DNA from: an uncultured Succiniclasticum sp.
Lineage (GTDB): Bacteria > Bacillota > Negativicutes > Acidaminococcales > Acidaminococcaceae
Direction: 5' to 3'
DNA length: 39,612 nt
NCBI GenBank assembly: GCA_905235335.1
Contig: CAJOKZ010000005.1
Coordinates: 1-39,612 of the forward strand
The notes beneath the pieces are model-generated. The model was not told where the DNA came from. It saw nothing but the letters and a program-made list of their open reading frames with translations, and did no database searches. The translations under genes and the position numbers were made by a program. Of this stretch, positions 33,808 through 39,612 are shown in pieces. The number at the start of each line of letters is the position of its first letter. Position 1 is the stretch's first letter.

Positions 33808-33894
33808 GCGTCTGCCTGCAACCAGCGATTTATTCAACCACTAATTGCAGATAGCCTTTTTTTATAAATTTCCCTAATCCTTTTGCTGTAACTT

Positions 33895-35004
33895 TTATCC
33901 CAAAATCCTGGCAATAATTTTTTTATGGATGCTGACACCGTTTTCCAAATACTTCGGGTCAAAATGCATATTTTCATGATGCAGGCCCGGTTCGGCGCCG
34001 ACCCCGAGCCCTATGAAACCGACCTTCAGCCCCGGCATCCTCACGGGATAAAAGAAGAAATCCTCGCCGCCGGATGTGTTGAAAGAAGGAATGATGTTTT
34101 CCGCCCCCACCACTTCGGTAGCAGATTCCCGAATGATTTTCGCCAGTTCGGGATCAAATCCCTCCGCAGCCGGGAATCCGTTGTAGAACTCATATTCCTC
34201 CACCTTGGCCCCCACAGCGGCAACGCCGTTTTCAATCGCGCGGATGACCTGTTCCCGCATATCTTTCATCGTGGGATTATCCTGCGCCCGCATATCAAAG
34301 GTGATGTCCGCAAATTCGGGAACCGAATTGAACACGCCGGAATCGGAATGGAACCGGGTACACTTTACGCTGAACGGAATACGGGGATCCATATGGACAG
34401 CGTTGACCGCCGCAATGGCGCATAGGGACGCATCAATGGGATTGATACCCAGATGCGGTCTGGCGCCGTGGGCATGACGCCCCCTGATGCGGGCCCGGAA
34501 CTGGCAGCCCGCCGCATAATGCATTTCACAGATGACCCCGCCGGCATGACACTCCTGGGTAGGCCGCACATGCATGCCGACCAGGTAATCCACATCTTCC
34601 AGGATACCGCTCTCCAACATTTTCAGCGCGCCGGTTCCCAGTTCTTCTGCCGGTTCGAATAAAACCTTAAGCCGTCCTTTTTTGACCAGCCCTTGCGCCG
34701 CCGCTGCTTCCGCCGCCGCAAGGAGCATGGAACTGTGCCCGTCATGGCCGCAGGTGTGGCGGAATTCCTTTTTGCCGTTAATAATATGCGTCAGCGCATC
34801 CATATCCGCCCGGATCCCCAGCACCGGCCCCGGGACGCCGCTGTCAAACTCTCCGGCCAGCCCGGTGCTCCCCGCCAGATTGCGGGTCACCGTAAACCCG
34901 GCCTCTTCTAATTTCCCCGCCAGATAGTCAGAAGTCTTAAACTCCTGGAACCCCGGTTCGGGAATCGCGTGCAAAAACTGATAATGCGTTAAGACATTGG
35001 ACAT
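33895..35004 (-). CDS. M20 family amidohydrolase (N-acyl-amino acid / aminobenzoyl-glutamate hydrolase type)
   Basis: A 369-residue cytosolic metal-dependent hydrolase. The family motifs are GIRADMDAL, HTCGHDGHSSM, EPAEELGTGA, and GRHAHGARPHLGINP. GGEDFFFY near the C-terminus carries the last metal ligand. This pattern is that of amidohydrolases acting on N-acyl amino acids, hippurate or aminobenzoyl-glutamate. The ATG at 35004 is chosen because GGAGG lies eight bases upstream; the open frame to 35193 would add 63 residues of unrelated, leader-like sequence. It converges with the yjiH operon. A perfect minus-strand TATAAT lies about 90 bases upstream with no good -35. Confidence 0.92.
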   Translation of the reverse strand: MSNVLTHYQFLHAIPEPGFQEFKTSDYLAGKLEEAGFTVTRNLAGSTGLAGEFDSGVPGPVLGIRADMDALTHIINGKKEFRHTCGHDGHSSMLLAAAEAAAAQGLVKKGRLKVLFEPAEELGTGALKMLESGILEDVDYLVGMHVRPTQECHAGGVICEMHYAAGCQFRARIRGRHAHGARPHLGINPIDASLCAIAAVNAVHMDPRIPFSVKCTRFHSDSGVFNSVPEFADITFDMRAQDNPTMKDMREQVIRAIENGVAAVGAKVEEYEFYNGFPAAEGFDPELAKIIRESATEVVGAENIIPSFNTSGGEDFFFYPVRMPGLKVGFIGLGVGAEPGLHHENMHFDPKYLENGVSIHKKIIARILG

Positions 35005-35285
35005 AACAATGGCCTCCTTGGAATCATAAAACACGGTTGCATTTGCTTTCCGGTTGAAATGGAAAATAAAAAACAAATTTTCCTCAAAACCATTATACAC
35101 AAAAATTTCCGACAGCGCATTATATTTCAGTATTTCAGCAAATTTTAAAACAAAAGCGACGGACGCGCGATTTTGCCGCCGAATCTCGTCCAATCTAAAG
35201 TCAACTTTATTTTAGACGATATTTTTGTTTTTTCAATTTAGGCCTTGCACACCGCCGGATAAATGTATGCAGTCATGCTTTTTTC

Positions 35286-36404
35286 TTACAGCTTGTCAAA
35301 GGTATCTGTTATTATCTTCCAAACTTTCTTGCGGTCAACCTTCTGCACGATGTGGGCCTTTTGCGAACCTTCCGGTCCGGGGCCCACAAAGGCCAGCGTC
35401 TCGCCGTAAGACAGGGAATACGTATCGTTCACGTCAACCGGCATATACACTTCTTCGGTAATAATGGAGGGATCGAGCACATATGAGGCGGCGAGGACAT
35501 CCCAGATATAGTTTTCGAATTTGTGATCATTCCGGAACAGCGGGGTCTGGTAATGCCGCTCCCACATATCCTTAAAGACCGGGTTCTTCACGCGTTTTTC
35601 CAGATCAAGGAAGTTCTTGTAAGTGATCCTTTCGTTTTCGCATACATCCAGCGGGAAAAAGGTCTGCTTCGGCCAGGCGCCGCGATATTCCTTCTTCGCC
35701 GCTTCCGGATCCAGCCAGACATTAAATTCCGCGGTAGGCATCACATTGCCTGCGTGCAGGAAAGCCCCCGCCATGTATACGATCTCCTTCGCCAGCGGGG
35801 CGATAGACGGATCTTTTTCCAGCGCTTTGGCAATATTGCCGCCGGTACCGATGCCTACGACCGTCACTTTATGCGGATTCTCTTTAATGGTGCGGATGAT
35901 AAAATCGCTGGGGTCTTCCGATTTAGGGCCGACGGTCGGTTCGCCCTTATACCATTCACGGTATGTTTCCTGCCAGGAAGCAGGCTGCGGATGACCGGCC
36001 GCCCCCAAATGGGGATCATGGCCGCGGCCCCACAGTTTCTTTTCTGCCTGAATGTTTTCGATGCGGCCGGACCGGGTCGGTTTGTTATTGCCTGCAAAAA
36101 CCGGTATATCCGTCCTGCCGATGCCTTCCAGGTGGCGGATCGTACTGGCTACGCCCTCTTCCACCCAGCTGTTTCCGATAACAATCGTTACGCCTTTTAA
36201 ATCCACTTTGGGAGAGGTTGCCAAAATGAGCATGGCTACGCCGTCATCAAACAGGTCTACCATATCCGTGTCCAAAATGACGGGAATTTTTTCCGGCGCC
36301 TGCGCCACTGGCGCTTTAGCCGCGGAAGCCGTCACGGTCACAGCCGTAGCGCCCGCCAGAACCGCAACACAAGTCGTCTGCAACAAACGTTTCCAAGGTT
36401 TCAT
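35286..36404 (-). CDS. Exported nucleoside hydrolase (IunH family)
   Basis: A 372-residue enzyme expected to split the N-glycosidic bond of ribonucleosides. Residues 1-28 are a Sec signal peptide (KRLLQTTCVAVLAGATAV, cleavage near TASA), so it acts outside the membrane; most bacterial family members are cytosolic. The calcium-binding N-terminus is DTDMVDLFDD (Asp45, 47, 53, 54), a longer variant of the usual DTDxxxDD. GIGTGGNIAKAL and TAEFNVWLDPEAA are also family patterns. IWDVLAA stands where many enzymes have HDPLA, so substrate preference may differ. GGAGGAGG precedes the ATG; the frame is open to 36440. Confidence 0.9.
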   Translation of the reverse strand: MKPWKRLLQTTCVAVLAGATAVTVTASAAKAPVAQAPEKIPVILDTDMVDLFDDGVAMLILATSPKVDLKGVTIVIGNSWVEEGVASTIRHLEGIGRTDIPVFAGNNKPTRSGRIENIQAEKKLWGRGHDPHLGAAGHPQPASWQETYREWYKGEPTVGPKSEDPSDFIIRTIKENPHKVTVVGIGTGGNIAKALEKDPSIAPLAKEIVYMAGAFLHAGNVMPTAEFNVWLDPEAAKKEYRGAWPKQTFFPLDVCENERITYKNFLDLEKRVKNPVFKDMWERHYQTPLFRNDHKFENYIWDVLAASYVLDPSIITEEVYMPVDVNDTYSLSYGETLAFVGPGPEGSQKAHIVQKVDRKKVWKIITDTFDKL

Positions 36405-36473
36405 CGAAAGCCCTCCTCCGGATATAAGGAATATTTTCAAACTTTAACAAAAAAGTAAATCCTTGTGAAAATA

Positions 36474-36502
36474 GTTATACACTAAAACGAAACCGGGCGC
36501 AA
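36474..36502 (-). promoter_or_regulatory. Promoter of the exported nucleoside hydrolase gene
   Basis: Minus strand TTGCGC-17-TATAAC. It leaves a leader of about 60 bases. Confidence 0.5.
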
Positions 36503-36595
36503 CGCCATTTTATAAAAAGACAGGGGCAAAGTCCTCCGCAAGCACATGTTTGCCGATAAGGGAAGCAAGTAAAATCACATAATTCCCAATGAAAG

Positions 36596-36611
36596 TGTGA
36601 TTGTAATCACA
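36596..36611. promoter_or_regulatory. CRP/FNR-type palindromic operator
   Basis: TGTGATTGTAATCACA fits TGTGA-N6-TCACA exactly. A partial copy, AATCACATAATT, is repeated 27 bases upstream (near 36573-36584 and again at 36605-36616). The centre is about 93 bases upstream of the predicted flavoprotein transcript start, a distance used by class I activators, and about 136 bases upstream of the divergent nucleoside hydrolase start. Confidence 0.6.
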
Positions 36612-36661
36612 TAATTTATTTTTTTATGCGTTCGTAGCGTTGCCTAATCATATTTTCCAAT

Positions 36662-36690
36662 TTGCTCTTATTCTGTTTTTGTTGTACAAT
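36662..36690 (+). promoter_or_regulatory. Promoter of the FMN reductase gene
   Basis: TTGCTC-17-TACAAT, ending 26 bases before the start codon. Confidence 0.65.
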
Positions 36691-36716
36691 CGGTTCAGAA
36701 AGGGGGGCAATGTTTA

Positions 36717-37340
36717 ATGAAAGTATTAGTAATCAACGGAAGTCCCAGGGTAAACCAGTGTACGGCAACCGCACTGGACGAGGTAATAAAGACGCTGCAG
36801 GCCGAAGGCGTGGAAACAGAACTGATACACGTGGGCAAGACGGCTGTCCGCGGCTGCATAGCCTGCAATTACTGCAGGACTCACGGCAAGTGTGTGTTTG
36901 ACGATATTGTCAATGAAACCGCCAAAAAATTTGAAGAGGCTGACGGCATTATTATCGGCAGCCCGGTATATTACGCTTCCCCCAACGGAACGCTGCTTGC
37001 CTTTTTGGACAGGCTGTTTTTCAGCACGCCTTTCTCCAAACACATGAAGGTAGGCGCGGCGATTGTCAGCTGCCGGCGGGGCGGGGCCACGGCATCTTTT
37101 GATGTGCTCAACAAATATTTTACGATTTCCGGCATGCAGGTGGTCGGCAGCACCTACTGGAACCAGGTGCACGGCTTTACGGCCGAAGATGTGAAAAAAG
37201 ATCTGGAAGGCCTGCAGACTATGCGCAACCTGGCCCGTAATATGGCGTTTCTGATGAAAGCCATTGCAGACGCCAAAGAAAAATACGGCCTGCCGAAAGA
37301 AGAGACGGATGTATTCACCAGTTTCCCCGATGGGAAATGA
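36717..37340 (+). CDS. NADPH-dependent FMN reductase / flavodoxin-fold oxidoreductase
   Basis: A 207-residue cytosolic flavoprotein. The N-terminus MKVLVINGSPRVNQCTATAL is the FMN phosphate loop, and GSPVYYASPNG supplies the flavin ring contacts. Between them is a cysteine cluster (Cys47, Cys50, Cys53, Cys59 in GCIACNYCRTHGKCVF) seen in many anaerobe iron-sulfur flavoprotein relatives, though whether a cluster binds here is uncertain. AGGGGGG lies nine bases before the ATG. It is divergent from the nucleoside hydrolase and followed after 178 bases, without an obvious terminator, by the deoxyribosyltransferase-like gene. Confidence 0.9.
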   Translation: MKVLVINGSPRVNQCTATALDEVIKTLQAEGVETELIHVGKTAVRGCIACNYCRTHGKCVFDDIVNETAKKFEEADGIIIGSPVYYASPNGTLLAFLDRLFFSTPFSKHMKVGAAIVSCRRGGATASFDVLNKYFTISGMQVVGSTYWNQVHGFTAEDVKKDLEGLQTMRNLARNMAFLMKAIADAKEKYGLPKEETDVFTSFPDGK

Positions 37341-37518
37341 TACGTCTCCCGTTAGGAAAATAAACAGGTGAACCAGACAACAGTACTGACTATCTCGATA
37401 AATTAAGGCAAAAGAATACAGATAAGGTTATATAGTAATCAAATATCAGTTGCACAAAAATCAGAAGTTGTCAAACCGAAACGAACTGCGTTCAGAATGG
37501 AGAAGGAGGATACCGTTT

Positions 37519-38115
37519 ATGAAAAAAGTATCGGGAATGCTGAGTGCAATCATACTTTGCGCGGGCATGCTGTTTACAGTTGCCGCATACGCAAACACCA
37601 GCCGCGAGGCAAACTATGCTGCTGCCGAAGAAGCTTTTCAAGCAAAGGTGATCAAAAATATCGGACACGGGAAACTGGTTTATTTTGCAGCCCCGATGTT
37701 TAGCGCAAGCGAAAGGGATTATAATCTGAAAATCACGAACCTACTGGAAGAGTTCGGATATAAAGTCTTTTTACCGCAGCGCGACGGTATCGAAGCCGCA
37801 AGATTAGACGGCAAGACGGAAGAAGAACTGGTAAAGATGATTTTTCCGTTGGATGTGGGAGAAGTAAAAAAAGCGGATATCGTCTTCATGAATATAGACG
37901 GCCGGGCTCCCGATGAAGGCGCTTGCGTCGAACTGGGTATTGCTTACGCTAACGGTAAACGGTGCTACGGGTTCAAAACAGATCCCCGCACGGTAGAATT
38001 AAAGCTTGAAATGAACCCGATGATCAGCGGCTGTATGATCAAAATCTTCAAAAATTACGATAGCGATAAGATGATCGGAGAACTTAAAGAGTACTTGTCT
38101 AAAAACGCGCTGTAA
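37519..38115 (+). CDS. Exported nucleoside 2-deoxyribosyltransferase-like protein
   Basis: A 198-residue protein with a signal peptide (MKKVSGMLSAIILCAGMLFT, cleavage expected after AYA at residue 25). The mature part matches the nucleoside 2-deoxyribosyltransferase family: VYFAAPMFS (strand with the family's YLAGPxF pattern), IVFMNIDGRAPDEGACVELGI with Glu138 as the likely nucleophile, and IAYANGKRCYGFKTD. Known enzymes exchange bases between deoxynucleosides inside the cell; export would be unusual. The frame opens at 37450, but GGAGG stands before the ATG at 37519. It is downstream of the FMN reductase and close to an exported nucleoside hydrolase, so an extracytoplasmic nucleoside salvage role is inferred. 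Confidence 0.85.
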   Translation: MKKVSGMLSAIILCAGMLFTVAAYANTSREANYAAAEEAFQAKVIKNIGHGKLVYFAAPMFSASERDYNLKITNLLEEFGYKVFLPQRDGIEAARLDGKTEEELVKMIFPLDVGEVKKADIVFMNIDGRAPDEGACVELGIAYANGKRCYGFKTDPRTVELKLEMNPMISGCMIKIFKNYDSDKMIGELKEYLSKNAL

Positions 38116-38161
38116 GCCGACGCCGGGTATTGTAACAGGCAAGGATTTTTTATGCTTAGCG

Positions 38162-38210
38162 AAAAAGTTGCCAGCGTAACTCAATCTTGAATTACGCGGC
38201 AACTTTTTTA
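38162..38210. terminator. Terminator after the deoxyribosyltransferase-like gene
   Basis: AAAAAGTTGCC...GGCAACTTTTTT with inner GCGTAA/TTACGC pairing. T runs lie on both sides, so it could work in both directions. Confidence 0.9.
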
Positions 38211-38259
38211 TACTTCAACTCAAATTTTTGCGACACAATCCGACAAAACAACAAAGACT

Positions 38260-38282
38260 GACCGGCTAACGCCGGTCTTTTT
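38260..38282 (+). terminator. Second terminator in the right-hand accessory region
   Basis: GACCGGC-TAAC-GCCGGTC followed by five Ts. It lies only about 50 bases after the previous terminator. Confidence 0.8.
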
Positions 38283-38290
38283 GTATGTCG

Positions 38291-38321
38291 AAAAAACGCT
38301 GACACTACGAAGCCGTCAGCG
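38291..38321 (-). terminator. Minus-strand terminator after the LRAT remnant
   Basis: CGCTGAC and GTCAGCG form a 7-bp stem with an 11-base loop; six Ts follow on the minus strand. Confidence 0.75.
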
Positions 38322-38401
38322 TCTCAAAATTTTATTTCACTACCTTCTTGACGGAGAGCGGTTCACCATACCCCATACCAGTTCGTTTTGTTCCGGTTAT
38401 T

Positions 38402-38581
38402 TCACTCCAGCAGCAAGTCCATCAGGTTGAACACGCCACAGATTGTTTTCCCCGCCTCTTGCACCTGTAGGCTGGCCGAAATGCCGGTACGGCACCAAAG
38501 GGCAAAATGCTCGCAGTTATTGGCAAGCAGATAGTAAGCGCAGCGGCCCGGATTTTTGCGCAAACCCCCATGACCCCACAC
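38402..38581 (-). pseudogene. Remnant of an LRAT-domain (NlpC/P60-like) protein gene
   Basis: The minus-strand frame contains YYLLANNCEHFALWCRTG, followed by residues to a stop (LMDLLLE). NCEHFA with WCRTG is the hallmark of LRAT-type thiol acyltransferase/peptidase domains, including the catalytic cysteine in NCEHF. Only about 60 codons are intact; a TGA at 38582-38584 cuts off the N-terminal part, where the conserved histidines should lie, and nothing recognisable is found upstream in other frames. Its own terminator is still present at 38291-38321. I call it a decayed gene. Confidence 0.6.
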
Positions 38582-38584
38582 TCA

Positions 38585-38737
38585 GGCAGTTTGAATTTTC
38601 TGTTTTGCGGTTACGCTTACTGATACATACAACCTGTCTATCATATATTAAAGAGTGCGTAGGGTGTAAACCCTGTAGCCATACGGCCTCGTGAAAAAAA
38701 TCCGGGTGTTTTCCCCCCATAAATCAACCTTACGCCA
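38585..38737. other. Sequence with no recognisable gene
   Basis: Between the LRAT remnant and the toxin-antitoxin promoter I see no coding sequence with a ribosome site. It may hold more of the degraded LRAT gene. A short frame runs through on the minus strand without family similarity. Confidence 0.4.
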
Positions 38738-38766
38738 TTGCAACAAAGCAAATCTTCCTGTATAAT
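38738..38766 (+). promoter_or_regulatory. Promoter of the toxin-antitoxin operon
   Basis: TTGCAA-17-TATAAT, about 50 bases before the antitoxin start. Confidence 0.75.
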
Positions 38767-38815
38767 GAAGACAGAAAACCCTACTTTCCTACTTTATAAA
38801 TGGAGGTATTATAAT

Positions 38816-39085
38816 ATGGCTGTTTTTACCAATGATGCTAAGGTTATGCCGAAAGGCCAGGTAACGATACCAAAGAATGTCCGCAACGTGTTAGGAGTAG
38901 AAAGCGGAGACCGCGTAACTTTTATCGTAGACGGCAGCACGGTGCGGGTTGTCAACACTGCCGTATATACGCTGATGCAGTTCCAGGAGCAGATGAAAGG
39001 AGAAACTGCCAAATCCGGGTTATTTTCAGAAGAAGACGTTGCCGAATGGATAACGCAATCCCGTAGGGAGGCAGCCGCCAGATGA
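38816..39085 (+). CDS. AbrB/SpoVT-type antitoxin
   Basis: An 89-residue DNA-binding antitoxin. The N-terminal swapped-hairpin domain is MPKGQVTIPKNVRNVLGVESGDRVTFIVDG, a standard AbrB/MazE pattern. The C-terminal part (QFQEQMKGETAKSGLFSEEDVAEWI) is the likely toxin-neutralising tail. GGAGG precedes the ATG at 38816; the frame is open upstream to 38738 but without a site. It overlaps the PIN toxin start by four bases (ATGA), the usual coupling. It probably represses its own promoter. Confidence 0.9.
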   Translation: MAVFTNDAKVMPKGQVTIPKNVRNVLGVESGDRVTFIVDGSTVRVVNTAVYTLMQFQEQMKGETAKSGLFSEEDVAEWITQSRREAAAR

Positions 39086-39483
39086 AAGTAATGCTGGATA
39101 CGAATATCATCATTTCTGCCGCGCTGTTCCCGACAGGCCGGGCTGCGCAGGCTTTTATCAAGTCGCTTGCTTTCCCCTACGAACCAATCATCTGTGATTA
39201 TGTGCTAGAGGAACTGTACCGTAAGTTTGAAGAAAAATTTCCAGACCGTATTGCCAGTCTGGACGAATTTTTAGAGGCTGCATTACTGTTTATCCAGGTT
39301 GTTCCTACACCGGAGGCGGGGGCCGCAGAAGAAAATAAAATACGAGATCCCAAAGACCGTCCGATTTTACGTGCTGCGTTAAATATCCATGCAGATCTGT
39401 TTCTTACCGGAGATAAAGACTTTCTGGAGTCGTCGGTAACCGATCCGCGGATTATAAGCGTTGCCGATTTTTTGAAAATGTGA
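39082..39483 (+). CDS. PIN-domain toxin (PilT-like endoribonuclease)
   Basis: A 133-residue RNase of the PIN fold, toxic unless bound by the AbrB-type protein encoded just upstream. The four acidic metal ligands are visible: Asp6 (MLDTNII), Glu43 or Glu44 (VLEELYRKF), Asp92 (DPKDRPIL) and Asp111 (LTGDKDFLE). The length is typical. Its start overlaps the antitoxin stop by four bases. Nothing recognisable follows up to the window's end. Confidence 0.9.
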   Translation: MKVMLDTNIIISAALFPTGRAAQAFIKSLAFPYEPIICDYVLEELYRKFEEKFPDRIASLDEFLEAALLFIQVVPTPEAGAAEENKIRDPKDRPILRAALNIHADLFLTGDKDFLESSVTDPRIISVADFLKM

Positions 39484-39612
39484 AAATCGTTGGAAGTGGT
39501 TTGGTTAAGGCTGGTTGGCGGCATCTGTAATAGAATGCGGATTCAGAATCACGCAAAAAAATTATCTTTTCCTTTTTTAATGATTATAAGGGTTAATTTC
39601 CCCGAGCACAAC

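Noticed and set aside
38517-38720. A 67-codon minus-strand frame over the LRAT remnant as a gene
   Set aside because: It is in a different frame from the LRAT motif, shows no family similarity and has no good ribosome site.
1-39612. CRISPR arrays and insertion sequences
   Set aside because: No regularly spaced repeats, cas-like genes, transposase genes or IS ends were recognised anywhere in the window.

Overview
The window looks like a chromosomal stretch of an anaerobic, peptide- and amino-acid-using bacterium of the Firmicutes. It carries a one-chain pyruvate:ferredoxin oxidoreductase, an FNT-type formate/nitrite channel, acidic-dipeptide hydrolases and the tig-clpP-clpX-lon order usual in that phylum. 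Several genes encode exported or BamE-like proteins, which together with moderate GC and many tRNAs would suit a diderm Negativicute such as an Acidaminococcaceae member. That placement is inferred from gene content and was not tested.

Layout. 1-8600 (all minus): trigger factor, ClpP, ClpX and Lon form a protein-quality block, followed by the truncated start of an FAD-dependent oxidoreductase; tRNA-Gly and a Na/phosphate cotransporter lie upstream. 8.8-14.4 kb: the pyruvate:ferredoxin oxidoreductase gene diverges from an unrecognised 165-residue protein; next is a very unusual dicarboxylate/amino-acid symporter homologue. 14.5-15.8 kb: tRNA-Leu, an exported BamE-like protein, and a His-Gln-Lys tRNA operon with a perfect consensus promoter. 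15.9-19.1 kb: CorA, a universal stress protein, a pair of small membrane-associated proteins, and a DUF190 protein whose leader could fold in two exclusive ways. 19.3-21.8 kb: a HAD phosphatase, an exported pentapeptide-repeat protein and an exported protein with an internally duplicated domain. 22-29 kb: lgt, tRNA-Gln and tRNA-Glu, larE, a polar amino acid ABC transporter and an ABC-F protein.

29-35 kb is an acidic-dipeptide module: isoaspartyl dipeptidase (iadA), the divergent membrane pair yjiH-yjiG (the same partners as in E. coli), two M20 metallopeptidases and an FNT channel. 35.3-38.1 kb is a nucleoside module in which both a nucleoside hydrolase and a nucleoside 2-deoxyribosyltransferase-like protein carry N-terminal signal peptides, with an FMN reductase gene between them and a CRP/FNR-type palindrome in the intergenic region. 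The right end (38.1-39.6 kb) is accessory: stacked terminators, a decayed LRAT-domain gene, and an AbrB/PIN toxin-antitoxin pair.

The best candidates for something undescribed are the exported nucleoside pair, the symporter homologue without its sodium-site residues, and the DUF190 leader RNA. Motif comparisons with known families are from memory, because no database search was possible. Many upstream-extended reading frames were trimmed to starts with proper ribosome binding sites, most notably Lon, which appears to use TTG.
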